From Elymus sibiricus (taxonomy: Eukaryota; Streptophyta; Magnoliopsida; Poales; Poaceae), in contig CM077671.1 in the NCBI GenBank assembly GCA_039707655.1, positions 303,428,509 through 303,492,508 of the forward strand: a stretch of DNA of 64,000 nt. The letters run 5' to 3'. The notes below the pieces were generated by a model. That model made no database searches and was not told the DNA's origin. It saw only the letters and a program-made list of their open reading frames with translations. Each line of letters starts with the position of its first letter. Within the stretch, counting starts at the first letter, position 1. This document shows, piece after piece, positions 10,278-22,027 of this stretch. The translations under genes were made by a program, and so were the position numbers.

Positions 10278-12375
10278 AAACACAACGCTGAAAAACGCCA
10301 GTAACGCTGTGCTTATGTAACTCGCCATTGACGATCGTCATGGACTTAGATCGTCTTATGATTTGCCTTGCCAAGGTCTCGTCCTCGGGCAACTCGCCGC
10401 GAGTCAAGTACGTTAGGTAAGGCAACGTCCAGTCAGGGATAGTATGCAGAGCCACCACCAGCTGCCCCTCCGGGTCAGGTATAGCAAGATCCTCCTCTGA
10501 AGGTAGCTTAACAGACGGGTGATACAACACATCCAAGAAAACGTTAGGTGGTACCGGCTTACGCTGAGAGCTCAGCCTTGACAACGCGTCAGCCGCCTCG
10601 TTCTTGCGACGGTCAATATGATCCACCTGATTACCTTTGAAGTGACCAGCGATGACGTCCACCGCCTGACGATAAGCCGCCATCCGTGGGTCTTTGGAAT
10701 CCCACGTGCCTGAAACTTGCTGAGCCACGAGGTCTGAGTCACCGAGGTATCTAACCCGGCTCAGGTTCATCTCTTTAGCCACACGGAGGCCATGAAGTAA
10801 AGCCTCATACTCAGCTACATTGTTAGTACAAGGAAACATCAGCCTTAACACATAACAAAACTTGTCACCTCTAGGGGAAGTTAAAACAACTCCAGCCCCT
10901 GACCCTTCCAATTGCCTGGATCCATCAAAGTGAATTGTCCAGTATGTATTATCCGGTTTTTCCTCGGGCGACTGACACTCTGTCCAGTCATTTATAAAGT
11001 CCACCAGGGCTTGAGACTTGACAGCTGTGCGAGGCACATATTTCAGATTAAGAGGCCCAAGCTCTAATGCCCACTTAGTAATCCTGCCAGTGGCTTCTCT
11101 GTTTTGAATTATGTCTCCCAACGGGGCAGAGCTAACCACCGTGATCTGGTGTCCCAGAAAATAATGCTTCAACTTACGATTTGCCATGAACACCCCATAT
11201 ATCAGTTTCTGCCAATGTGGGTACCTTTGCTTGGATTCTATCAGGACTTCACTGACGTAGTAAACCGGCCTCTGAACCGGGTATTCTTTCCCTGCCTCCT
11301 TACGCTCCACAACAATCGCGGCACTGACGGCCCTGTTGTTAGCCGCCACGTAGAGGAGCAAAGGTTCCTTCTCAGCCGGAGCAGCCAAGACCGGCGGCTC
11401 AACCAGCTGCTTCTTGAGCGCCTCAAGCGCCTCACCCGCCGCCTTACTCCAGACAAAGTTGTCTGTTTTCTTCATCATCTGATACAGAGAAATAGCCTTC
11501 TCACCCAGGCAGCTCATGAATCGGCTTAACGCAGCGATTCGACCCGCCAGGGGCTGAACGTCATTGATGCATGCCAGCTCAGACAGGGAAGTAATAGCCT
11601 TTATCTTGTCCGGATTAGCTTCAATACCACGCTCAGAGACTAGAAATCCCAAGAGCTTGCCTGCAGGAACTCCAAAGACACACTTGGCCGGGTTAAGCAT
11701 CATCTTGTAGACCCGTAAGTTATCGAACGTTTCCTTCAGGTCGTCATGTAGAGTCTCCTTCTTCCTTGATTTGACCACAATATCGTCCAGATAAGCATGA
11801 ACATTGCGCCCAATTTGACCATGAAGACAGTTCTGTACACAACGCTGGTAAGTCGCCTGGGCACTCTTGAGCCCGAAAGGCATAGACACATAGCAGAAAG
11901 CACCAAAAGGCGTAATGAAAGCCGTCTTCTCTTGGTCTTTAACTGCCATCTTGATCTGATGATAACCTGAATAAGCGTCCAGGAAGCATAAGCTCTCACA
12001 ACCCGCCGTTGCATCAATAATCTGCTCGATACGGGGGAGAGCAAACGGGTCAACTGGACATGCCTTGTTAAGATCCGTGTAATCTACACACATACGCCAC
12101 GTGCCGTTCTTCTTGAGTACCAACACCGGGTTAGCAAGCCACTCCGGGTGAAACACTTCAATGATGAACCCTGCTGCTAAGAGCCGGGCCACCTCTTCTC
12201 CAATAGCCTTGCGCCTCTCCTCATTAAACCGGCAGAGGAACTATTTTACCGGCTTAAATTTAGGATCCACATTAAGGTGGTGCTCAGCGAACTCTCTCGA
12301 TACACCCGACATGTCAGAAGGTTTCCATGCAAAGATGTCCCGATTCTCACGGATGAATTCGATGAGCGCGCTTTC
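10270..12375 (-). pseudogene. Element B reverse transcriptase and RNase H region (one internal TAG)
   Basis: The polyprotein continues after the stop at 12376-12378. An in-frame TAG at 12241-12243 interrupts it; the longest open piece starts at Met 12192 and is 640 residues. RT motifs are clear: VLVLKKNGTWRMCVDYTDLN, FLDAYSGYHQI, PFGLKSAQATYQ and the catalytic AYLDDIVV. A gypsy-type RNase H connection domain follows (YYVSEVLIESKQRYPHWQKL) and then a second RNase H with IHFDGSRQLEGSGAGVVL, NVAEYEALLHGL and GDSDLVAQQV, the extra archaeal-type RNase H that marks the Tat lineage. The frame breaks at 10270 by a one-base insertion before integrase. Enzymatic residues look intact, so loss of function comes from the stop and the frameshift. 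Confidence 0.92.
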
Positions 12376-13125
12376 CTATTTGGGATCCATATTGGCCCCA
12401 ATAGTGAACTGCTGCGATGAGTCGCCTGGCGCAAAGTCCACCAACTTGGTATCTTCTGCCACAAACTTGAGGGGCGGCTCCGATTCCGTGTTGGGTTTCT
12501 TCAGTGGGGTCATATCTGCTGGGTCAACATTTTCTTTATAAAAATTGAGCTCTGCTTCAGCACAACTTGACTCCGCATAAGCTGCATCACCTTCCTCACA
12601 CTCAAGAGCCATCTTCCGATGACCATGCATGGTAATCGTCCCATTCAACCCGGGCATCTTGAGTTGCAAGTAAACATAGCAAGGCCTAGCCATGAACTTG
12701 GCGTAAGCCGGCCGTCCAAACAGAGCGTGGTATGGGCTCTTGATTTTAACCACCTCAAACCACAAAGACTCCACCCTGTAGTTGAATTCATCACCAAAGG
12801 CTACCTCCAAAGAAATCTTTCCCACCGGATAAGCCGATTTTCCGGGTACCACACCGTGAAAAACTGTTGAGGAGGGCTTAAGATCCTTGTCAAGCAAATT
12901 CATCCAGCGGAAAGTGTCATAGTACAGGATGTTGATGCTGCTGCCACCATCCATAAGTACTTTAGTAAACACGTATCCTCCCACTTGGGGGGCAACTACC
13001 AAAGCCAGCTGCCCCGGGTTATCAACACACGGCGGGTGATCCTCCCTGCTCCAAGGTATGTCATACTCAGACCACTTCAAATACTGTGGGAGAGCCGGCA
13101 TGACTGCATTAACCGCCCCGCTTGA
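12376..13125 (-). pseudogene. Element B aspartic protease region
   Basis: The frame is read after a plus-one shift from gag. The protease active-site motif VLMDGGSSINILYYDTF lies about 12960-12910, preceded by a conserved lead-in (NAVMPALPQYLKWSEY) and followed by SPYHALFGRPAYAKFMARP, the flap and second conserved region of retroviral-type aspartic proteases. It ends in a TAG at 12376-12378 where the family normally continues into RT. The shift from gag is best explained by one extra G in the GGGG run near 13113-13118, since removing it would restore continuity. It would cut the gag-pol precursor inside the virus-like particle. Confidence 0.85.
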
Positions 13126-15586
13126 GCACCTTCCGGTCTCGCTTATCAAGGCTGGTTGTAAAAACATGATACTGACCCCCGCTGAGCTGCTTCGGGTTAC
13201 TCTGGTACCCCGATTGGTTATTCTGCTGCTGACCACCATTACCAGGTTGATGATGACCCCCTTGATTGCCTTGACCCTGATAACCGGATCCTGAGCCGCC
13301 GGCGCCAAAGCCGGCTCCTGAACCGCCCGGGCCTGAGCCGCCCGACGGACCATTACCGTTATTGCGATGCTGTTGAAGGATGTAATCCCGGAACTGCCGC
13401 ATAATACTGCAATCCCTCCATGTATGGCCTGCCGGCTTATCAGGCCAGCTGTGCTCTGGACAAGGTTTATTGAGCATCTCTTCCAGGTTGAAAGGAGCTT
13501 TGCCCTTGTTAAAGGGCGGCCTGAAGTTCCCGTTGCCCTTAGCACGATTGTTTCCGGCGCTGGTGTTCGCCACCAATTCTGACCCGCTGTCCGGGTTCTT
13601 CCTCTTGCCCAGGTTGCTGTTTCCAGCCGCGTTTTGCTGTTGACCCTTGCCATTGTTATTTTTCTTACCCTGGGCCGATTTCTCATCATCGGAGCCAGGG
13701 TCCTTCGTGTTGTCAGAGTCAACATACTTGGTGAGAGCTGCCATGAGCTCCCCCATGTCTTGGCATGAGCGTTTGAGCCGGCCAAGCTTCTGCTTCAAAG
13801 GCGTGAAGTGACAATTCTTCTCTAGAATCAAAACCGCTTGAGCCGCCGTAATCTGTTCAGAAGAGTGGATGATGGTTGAGACCCGCCGGACCCAGTGATG
13901 AGCTGACTCGTCTTCATGCTGCACACAATGGTCCAAATCCACAATCGTCATGGGCTGCTTGCACGTTCCTTGAATTTTTTTGATGAATTTCGCCTTCAAC
14001 TCGGCCCAGGAATTAATGGTATTGGGTGGCAAGCCCTTCAACCACGTGCGAGCCGGCCCTTCCAGCATCATGATGAAATATTTGGCACATACTGCATCAC
14101 TGACATCCAACATCTCCATGGCTAATTCATAGCTTTCGATCCAAGCCTCTGGAGGTAGGTCAGCAGTATAATTGGGTACCTTGCGCGGACCCTTGAAATC
14201 CTTCGGCAGACGTTCATTCCGCAAAGCCGGCGCTAAGCACGGCACTCCCACAACCCTGGAGGTTACTCCTGCTCCTACTGAGACGGAAGGTGCAACTGTG
14301 GGTTCCTGATAAGCCACCACCGCCGCCAGAGCCGCCGCTTCTCGCTGTGCTCTTGCCCGATCCTCTAGCGCCTGAGCATCCAGAGCCGCCCGATCAACTC
14401 GCGGCGGGTTCCGATGCCGTTCACTGCTAGAAACCGCCGGTGACTCATAGCGCCGGCTGTAGCTGCGGCTGGGGATGGGGGTTGAATGCATGCGACTCCG
14501 GCTATAAGTGTATTTCTCCTGCTGGGCCACCGCCGTCTGCAGGTATCCGATGACATTCCGCACTTCCTCTGCGAAGGGCGCCTCATCAGGGATCGGGATT
14601 GTACCAAGCCTGGTTGCCGCTGCCACCATGTTTTCCGCCGGGTTAGAATAATGACCCGGCGGTGTTGGAAAAGATGGTGTCGGGTTTTGGTTCCGTCGGG
14701 GCAGGTCTGGCTGCTGATGCTGAACCGCCGCCCGGCTTCCAGGTACTTCCGCCGTCCGGGTTACGGTCAAAGGCACATTCCGTCCCGTCCCTGGCGTGTT
14801 GAAAAGATTTCTGGCTTCATACTGATCCAACAAGCGGGATTGATGCCTCATCCGATGAACCGTAGCTGCCGACTGCTGCTCTAACTCAAGGCGGAAAGCA
14901 TCCGCCCTAAGACGCTCCGCCTCAGCATCCATCTGAGCCTTCAGCGCATTGATTTCCTGTTGGACTCCGGCCATCTGGTTCTTCAACCTCGTGATCTCCG
15001 CATTACGGGCCGCTTGGTTTGCAGCAGTGACCTCAGTTTCCATCAGGGTTGTAAGCTCGTTCATCAGATCCAGAAGAACATGAGCCGGCGGCCTGCCAGC
15101 CCCAGACCCGGTCGCACCGGCGGCTGTGCTGCTCGGGGCCGGCGCTGAACCCGCCATGAAGACGGCAGCGTGGTTCGGCGGCTCATAATCCTCCGGCTCA
15201 TGATACCCCGACTCGGGGTAATGCTTGACGTAGCCCCCAAGCCCACCATTGTGAAGCTGATAGATCGATTCCGTCTCTCCGCTCGAGGATCCATCCTCTG
15301 AGCAAATGAGGGTTTCTTCCCGCGACATAGAACCCTCCAACTCCATACCCTGGGTGAAGCCAACAAAGACATGCTTCCTGCCCGGGTTAACACGGGTGGG
15401 TTGCACGCGTCGGGCCGGCTCGACGAGGTCGGTGCATATGTCCGGCCCGGGTTCAGATCCGCCGATCTTGCCGATGAAGATGTGGATTCCGCCGAAGGGG
15501 ACCCGGAAACCATACTCGATTGAGTCGGCCTCGGGGCCCCAGCCGGCGTCGTCGATGTAGAGCTTTCCGCGGCGACTCTTGGTCAT
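13109..15586 (-). pseudogene. Element B gag
   Basis: The open frame extends upstream into the LTR, but the first Met beyond the LTR and primer site is at 15586 (MTKSRRGKL), so I place the start there. It gives about 825 residues. It contains a coiled-coil stretch (LMNELTTLMETEVTAANQ through LELEQQS), Pro-rich linkers, a retrotransposon gag domain with ARTWLKGLPPNTINSW, and a C-terminal Gly/Asn/Gln-rich tail with a CPEHSW...HTWRDC zinc-binding-like pattern. It ends at 13109 after a one-base insertion; the natural product would be fused to protease. Role: capsid and nucleocapsid of the cytoplasmic particle. It is larger than many gypsy gags, which is normal for Tat elements. Confidence 0.88.
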
Positions 15587-15654
15587 CCTGCCAACGACGT
15601 ACCCCTCGATCCCTGGGAGAGAACCCTTTGAGAACTCAACACCACCGAGCACTA

Positions 15655-15674
15655 GCCCCACGGTGGGCGCCAAC
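15655..15674 (-). other. Element B primer binding site candidate
   Basis: Immediately downstream of the 5' LTR in element sense the sequence reads TTGGCGCCCACCGTGGGGC. Its position, one base from the LTR end, fits a tRNA 3'-end complement used to prime minus-strand DNA. I do not assign the tRNA. Confidence 0.6.
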
Positions 15675-16215
15675 TGTCGTGGTTTTGTCACGGCAGATGT
15701 CCGAAGACTTAGGTTCGAGGCCATCGCTGAGGGGGTGGACTCAAAGGGGTTGATCGGGACGAAGGACACGAGTTTACCCAGGTTCGGCCCCTCTGGAAGA
15801 GGTAAAAGCCTACGTCCTGCTTGTGTTGTATTGATTGGGGTGTCGATTACAAGGGAGCAGATTCGCTTGACCTAGTTCTTGATTGATTCGTTTCTTGTCT
15901 AAGCCGCCCTAGGGTCTCGCCTTTATATAGGAGGTCGAGGCCCTGGGTTACATGAGTCTCAAACCGACTCATACAACGTACTCAATCCTATCTCTAAGCC
16001 GCCTTGCCTCTTTGGGCAATCCGGCTCCGGGCGGTCTACCTGCCCGGGTCTCATACCATCTTCTGTCTTGGGCCTTCGTCTTGACCTGTCCGGTAAGCCG
16101 CCATGTGGCCTGGCCTTCATCTTCTGGCCCACCTTAAGGGTTTTTTGGCTATGAGCCGCCAGGTATGACCCGGCCCCTCCAGGACGGGTCTTACCATGGG
16201 GTTATATCCCCAACA
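15675..16215 (-). repeat. Element B 5' LTR
   Basis: 541 bp, TG...CA ends, next to target duplication GACGG at 16216-16220. It carries a minus-strand TATA box, CTATATAAAGG, at 15921-15931. Differences from the 3' LTR are almost all C/T or G/A. Confidence 0.92.
15921..15931 (-). promoter_or_regulatory. LTR TATA box of element B
   Basis: CTATATAAAGG on the minus strand, about 285 bases inside the 5' LTR from its upstream end and about 335 bases before the gag ATG. The equivalent sequence exists in the 3' LTR near 3184-3194. It should drive the genomic and gag-pol RNA. Confidence 0.6.
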
Positions 16216-17977
16216 GACGGCACCTCCACGTTCAGCACATGTGCGGCTCGATGACGTCTCCGCCTCCTTGATCCAGCAAGCGAGGGCGGAGAAGTAGATG
16301 GGATCTCAACCATGACGACGGCATGGTGGAGATGGTGGTGGAGCAGTGCCAGCAGGGCTTCGCCAATCGCCTCCGGAACTACGAACGAGGAAGAACGGGA
16401 GAAATGGGAGGGAGAGGGCTGCCTCAAGGGAGAGGACTTGTTGTGTTTAGCCCTCCCCTCCCCTCCACTATTTCTAGGAGGCTAGGAGCAGGAGGGCGGC
16501 GCAGCCCTAACCCTTCCTCCAAGGGAGCACCTCCTAGGTGCCTTCCCCTTTAGGGTTTCCTACCCCCTAGCCGCATGGGCCCTTGGTGGCCGGCCTAACA
16601 AGGCTTGGATGCCCCCTTACAGCCCATGCACGTCCTAGGGGCTGGAGGGACCCTTCTAGACTCCTCCGGAACCGTCTGGAACCTTCCGGAACCTTCCCGG
16701 TACAATACCGATAAAACCCGAAACTTTTCCGGTAGCCAAAATATGACTTCCCATATATAAATCTTTACCTCCTGACCATTCCGGAGCTCCTCGCGATGTC
16801 CGGGATCTCATCCGAGATTCCGAACAACATTCGGTCACCAACATACATATCCCAATACTACTCTAGTGTCATCGAACGTTAAGCGTGCGGACCCTACGGG
16901 TTCGAGAATCATGCAGACATGACCGAGACACCTCTCCGGTCAATAATCAATAGCGGGACCTGGATTCCCATATTTGTTCCTACATATTCCATGAAGATCT
17001 TTATTGGTCGAACCACGATGCCAATGATTCAATCAATCCCGTATGCAGTTCCCTTTGTCCATCGGTATGCTACTTGCCCGAGATTCGATCGTTGATATCT
17101 CGATACCTAGTTCAATCTCGTTACCGGCAAGTCTCTTTACTCGTTCCGTAATACAAGATCCCGTGACTAACTCCTTAGTCACATTGCTTGCAAGCTTCTT
17201 GTGATGCTGTATCACTGAGTGGGCCCAGAGATACCTCTCCATCATACGGAGTGACAAATCCCAGTCTCGATCCATGCCAACCCAACAGACACCCTCGGAG
17301 ATACCTGTAGAGCACCTTTATAGTCACCCAGTTACGTTGTGACATTTGATACACACAAGGCATTCCTCCGGTGTCCGGGAGTTGCATGATCTCATGGTCG
17401 TAGGAACAGATACTTGACATGGATAAAGCAGTAGCAATAAACTGACACGATCAACTGCTGTGCTTACGGTTGGGTCTTGTCCATCACATCGTTCTCCTAA
17501 TGATGTGATCCCATTATCAGTTGACAACTCATGTCTATGGTCAGGAAACCTTGACCATCTCTGATCAACGAGCTAGTCTAGTAGAGGCTCACTAGGGACA
17601 TGGTGTTGTCTATGTATCCACACATGTATCTGAGTTTCCGATCAATACAATTCTAGCATGGATAATAAACGATTATCATGAACAAGGAAATATGATAATA
17701 ACCAATTTATTATTGCCTCTAGGGCATATTTCCAACAGAGCAATCCTTGTCGTTTCGTACTCTTCTCACCTACATAGGTTAGTCCCACACAAGGAACAAA
17801 TACAAGGATATCTATGGACATGGAGTGAAATTTTATATGATGTCCATTGATTCATTAATTACCTTGGCCCTTGCTTACTTACGAGGGATTTGTGACTCCT
17901 TGAACTATTGCATAAGGTTGAAGTTGATTGCAATAATCCTTGCCAATAATGAATGTGAGTGAATTTTGTTGGCGGAG

Positions 17978-19204
17978 TCACCCCTCAAGAACTTCTCTAG
18001 TTCTTCTTCTTTGGGACCCACATAAACTTGATGAGGATCCTTGGAATTGAAGTAGCACTTGTTGAAGTAGAGCTTGAAGTAGCCTTGGGAACCCACTTGA
18101 CCATGGTTTGGGATTCATCTTCAAATGTGTCAATCTCTTCTTGAAGCTTGTCCTTGCCCTTGAGCTTGTGGTCTTGTGGTTGAAGGTCATCTTGGTCTTT
18201 TGTTCCCTTGGGGAGAGTATGATCATACTTCTCCTTTTGAGGAACAAACTTCGGCTTGGGGTATTGACCTTCTTCCCATTCAACTCCATTGGCGTTGAAG
18301 TAGCCAATGCCATGGTTCTTCCGGTATCCTCCATGCTTGCATACAATCTCCTCAAATTGCTTACATCCGGCAAGACTCTTGTAGACACCTTTCTCTATAA
18401 TCCCTTTCAATAAATTGTTTTATGGCTCAAGTGTAACTTGGCTAAGAGAATCGTTAGTCAAATTAATAGAACTACTAGAAGCAACATCATTGGATTTAGC
18501 ATTAGTGTTGTTGCAACTAGATGAAGAACATTTCTTGCCTTTGTTACTAGTTTGCTTAGATTTAACTTGTGGAAAAAATGTGGACACGAGTAGTCGTTTG
18601 GCAAGATAAGAAGAACTCTTCTTCCGAAGATATTCATTGATAGCTTTAAGAAAGACATGCTCTTGCTCTAAATTTAGCTTCTCGAAGCGTAGCTTCTCAT
18701 GAGTTCTTATAAGATCTCTATGATCTTCTTGAGTAGATTCATGAGCTAACTTAAGAGTGTTTAGTTCTTTAGTTAGACGCTCAATCTCCTTCTTATCATC
18801 ATCACATGACTTATCTTGACTAGCATGATTATTATCAATTTCATTTTGACTACCATCACTAGTTTTATCAAAGAGCAAGTCATCATCTCCTAGTAAATCA
18901 TCCTCATCACTATTGAAGTCAATGTATTTGGGATGTGATACCTTGGGGCCTTTAGCCATGAAGCAACTTCCACTTCCTTCATTTGGTGAATCAAATATGT
19001 CATAGGAGTTGGAGGTTACGAGTGCTAATCCAGCAACACCTTCATCTTGACTATAGTCGGACTTGGAGTGGTAGCTTCTCTCGGATTGGTTGTCGGAATC
19101 GGAGCCGAAAACCCATTCACCAACATGAATTTGATGTCTTCTTCTTGTGTAGCTCTTGGTGTACTTGTCCTTCTTTTCTGAGTCCTTGCTTCTCCAGGAG
19201 GGTC
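17978..19204 (-). pseudogene. Element A gag, C-terminal part
   Basis: Continuation of gag beyond the solo LTR at 19209-20994: the frame left at 20995 (REDRYER) resumes at 19204 with RRPSWRSKDSEKKDKYTKSY. It encodes an acidic stretch with DSDNQSERS, a long coiled coil (KKEIERLTKELNTLKLAHES), a Ser/Lys-rich part and a C-terminal domain with GIIEKGVYKSLAGC. A stop at 18420-18422 and frameshifts near 18000 break it. This layout, a coiled coil behind the zinc knuckle, is typical of SIRE/Maximus-like copia gags. No protease or integrase follows in the 240 bases before the inserted LTR or beyond it. Confidence 0.65.
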
Positions 19205-19208
19205 TTCG

Positions 19209-20994
19209 TGTTGGGGAACGTTGCATGGGAAACAAAAATTTTCCTACGCACATACAAGATCTATCCATGGTGATGAGCATCTACGAGAGGAGAGATCGGA
19301 TCCACACACCCTTGTAGATCGCTAAGCGGGAAGCGTTAAGAAATGCGGTTGATGTAGTCCAACGTCTTCGCGATCCAAATCGCAAGCCGTCACGCGATCC
19401 AATCACGATCTAGTGCCGAACGGACGGCACCTCCGCGTTCAGCACACGTACATCTCGATAACGATCTCCACCTCCTTGATCTAGCAAGCGAGGGCGGAGA
19501 GGTAGATGGATTCTCCGGCAGCACGACGGCGAGGCGGCGGCGGTGGTGGAGTTGATCCGGCAGAGCTTCGCTAAGCAACGCGGAGTCAATCTACTAGAGG
19601 AGAAGCAATCTAGGGGAGAGGGAGGGCTGCGCCGTGGCTAATGGTGTGGCAGCCCTCCCTCCCCTCTCATATATATAGGGGGAGAGGGAGAGGGGGTCGG
19701 CCCCCTAGGGTTCCCATCCCTAGGGGCGGCGGCCGAGAGAGAGGGAGGGGGCGGCGGCCAAGGGGTGCCTTGGCCCCCAAGGCAAGGTGGCTGGCCCCCT
19801 CCAGGGTTTCCCTCTTTCACCCTTCGGCCGCATGGGCCTTGTGGGAGGGGCGGCCAGCCCACCAGGGCTGGTGCGCCCCCTCTCATAGCCCATGTGGCCC
19901 TCCGAGATAGGTGGACCCATCCGGTGGTCCTCCGGAACCCTTCCGGCACTCCCGACGAAATCCAGACATTTCACGAAACTATTCCGGTGCCCGAACATCA
20001 ACTTCCTATATATCAATATTTACCTCCAAACCATTCCCGACCTCCTCGTGACGTCCGAGATCTGATCCGGGTCTCCGAACAACCTTCGGTCACCAACATA
20101 CATAATCCAATAATACCGAAACATCACCGAACGTTAAGTGTGCAGACCCTGTGGGTTCGAGAACTATGTAGACATGACCGAGACACCTCTACGGTCAATA
20201 ACCAATAGCGGGACCTGGATGCCCATATTGGTTCCTACATATTCTACGAAGATATTTATCGGTTGAACCTCTATGTCAAGGATTCAGTTAATCCCGTACG
20301 CTGTTCCCTTTGTTTATCGGTATGTTACTTGCCCGAGATTCGATCGTCGGTATCTCCATACCTATTTCAATCTCGTTACTGGCAAGTCTCTTTACTCGTT
20401 CCGTAATACAAGATCCCGTGGCTAACACATTAGTCACTTTGCTTGCAAGGCTCATTGTGATGTTGTATTACCGAGTGGGCCCTGCGATACCTCTCCGTCA
20501 CATGGAGTAACAAATCACAGTCTTGATTCATGTCAACTCAACAGACACCCTCGGAGATACCTGTAGAGCATCTTTATAGTCACCCAGTTACGTTGTGACG
20601 TTTGATACACACAAGGTACTCCTCTGGTGTCAGTGAGTTACATGATCTCATGGTCATAGGAACACATACTTGACATGCAGAAAACAATAGCAATAAACTG
20701 ACATGATCATATGCTACGTTCATAGTTTGGGTCTTGTCCATCACATCATTCTCCTAATGATGTGATCTCGTTATCAAATGACAACTCTTGCCCATGGCTA
20801 GGAAACCTTGACCATCTTTGATCAACGAGCTAGTCCTATAGAGGCTCACTAGGGACATGTTGTTGTCTATATACCCACACATGTATTTGAGTTTCCAATC
20901 AATACAATTTAGCATGGATAATAAAACATTTATCATGAAGAAGGAAATATAATAATAACCATTTTATTATTGCCTCTAGGTCATATTTCCAACA
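19209..20994 (+). mobile_element. Angela/BARE/WIS-type solo LTR in gag of element A
   Basis: 1786 bp from TGTTGGGGAACGTTGCATGG to CATATTTCCAACA, flanked by perfect duplications CTTCG (19204-19208 and 20995-20999). A TATA box CATATATATAG lies at 19668-19678. No internal region or second LTR is present, so this is a solo LTR. It disrupts the copia gag; the gag frame is readable across it. Confidence 0.93.
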
Positions 20995-21974
20995 CTTCGT
21001 TCATAGCGATCTTCTCTACTCCTTCTCTCTCTACGAGGTGATTCATCTCTTGAGCTTCGTCTTATAGGTGACTCTTCTCTTCTTTTGTGGGGGGGGGGGG
21101 GTGCACTCATTGGAGTAGTGTCCGGGCCTTGCACAATTGTAGCAATTCCGATCACGACTAGAGGAACGCTTCTCTTCATATATTGAGTTGGAGCTTCTCT
21201 CTTTGCCTCTACTCTTGTAGAACTTGTTGAATTTCTTGACCATGAGGCTTATCTCTTCATTAGTAACAAGGTTGTCACTGAAGTAGCGGGAGTGTCACTT
21301 GTAGCTTTGTATGCACCACTTGACTTGGTGTGAAGTTCTTCGTTGTCCTTGAGTGACATTTCATGAGCAACAATCCTTCCAATGCCTTCTGTAGGCTTGA
21401 GATCTTTGTAGTTTGGCATCATTTGGATCAATGTGCACACGGTGTCGTACTTTCCATCCATGGCTCTAAGGATCTTTTTGATGATGAATTTGTCGGTCAT
21501 CTCTTAACTTCCTAAGCCGGCAATCTCATTTGTGATGAGAGCAAGCCTAGAGTATATTTCTGCGACTCCTTCACCATCCTTCATCTTGAACTTGTCAAGT
21601 TGATTTTGTAGCACATCCAACTTAGATTCCCTGACAGATTCGGTACCTTCGTGCATATCAACCAAAGTATCCCAAATTTCCTTTGCATTCTCAAGACGGC
21701 TTATCTTGTTGAACTCTTCGAGGCATAAGCAGTTGAATAAAATGTCGCATGCTTGAGTGTGGTATTGCAAAATCTTCAATTCTTCCGCGGTCGCTTCATG
21801 ACCCAGTTCCTTTCCATCACCAAAGAATTCACCTTGTAATCCAACACGAACAACAGCCCATACGGTGGGGTTATGACCCAGAATATGCATTTTCATTTTA
21901 TGCTTCCAACTAGCAAAGTTTTTACCATAAAAATGTGGACCTCTATGATGATAACTTCCCTCACTAGACGCCAT
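20995..21974 (-). pseudogene. Element A gag, N-terminal part with zinc knuckle
   Basis: The start is the ATG at 21974 (MASSEGSYHHRGPHFYGKNF), 40 bases from the primer site. The first 156 residues match the copia gag UBN2-type domain, with NFASWKHKMKMHIL and DILFNCLCLEEFNKI. After a stop at 21504-21506 the same protein continues (LTDKFIIKKILRAMDGKY) to a CCHC zinc knuckle, CYNCARPGHYSNEC, at about 21160-21120. A run of 13 G on the plus strand (21089-21101, Pro codons in sense) shifts the frame just after the knuckle. Role: nucleocapsid. The gene is broken further by the solo LTR. Confidence 0.8.
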
Positions 21975-22013
21975 ACTCTCCTAGGTTGTGAAACCAATGC
22001 AATGGATACCAAA

Positions 22014-22025
22014 GCTCTGATACTA
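22014..22025 (-). other. Element A primer binding site (initiator tRNA-Met type)
   Basis: In element sense the sequence reads GTATCAGAGC two or three bases after the 5' LTR, the classic complement to plant initiator tRNA-Met used by most Ty1/copia elements. It fixes the orientation of element A as minus. Confidence 0.85.
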
Positions 22026-22027
22026 CT

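Larger units (their letters stand above)
2937..16215 (-). mobile_element. Element B: full-length Tat-lineage Ty3/gypsy retrotransposon with antisense gene
   Basis: A 13.3-kb element is bounded by 541-bp LTRs and flanked by perfect target duplications GACGG (2932-2936 and 16216-16220). The coding orientation is minus: gag, protease, RT, RNase H and integrase read leftwards from 15586 to 9177. Between integrase and the 3' LTR lies a multi-exon gene on the plus strand, the antisense extra ORF known from Tat-lineage elements of grasses. By eye the two LTRs differ at about 15 of 541 positions, mostly transitions; with the usual grass LTR rate of 1.3e-8 per site per year that is roughly one million years. 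The coding region has two in-frame stops and two frameshifts, so this copy is not autonomous now. The exact family is not assigned. Confidence 0.9.
2685..17737 (+). mobile_element. Angela/BARE/WIS-type solo LTR, split by element B
   Basis: The LTR begins TGTTGGGGAATGTTGCATGG at 2685 and ends with CATATTTCCAACA at 17737. Removing element B and one duplicated target leaves 2685-2936 plus 16221-17737, about 1.77 kb, the usual length of Angela/BARE LTRs. Perfect five-base target duplications GAGCA flank it at 2680-2684 and 17738-17742, and no internal domain is present, so it is a solo LTR formed by recombination between two LTRs. It lies inside element A. The parts show the family hallmarks seen in the second solo LTR at 19209: the ACCGAACGGACGGCACCTCC stretch, split here by B, and the TATTGCCTCTAGG tail. 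Confidence 0.88.
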
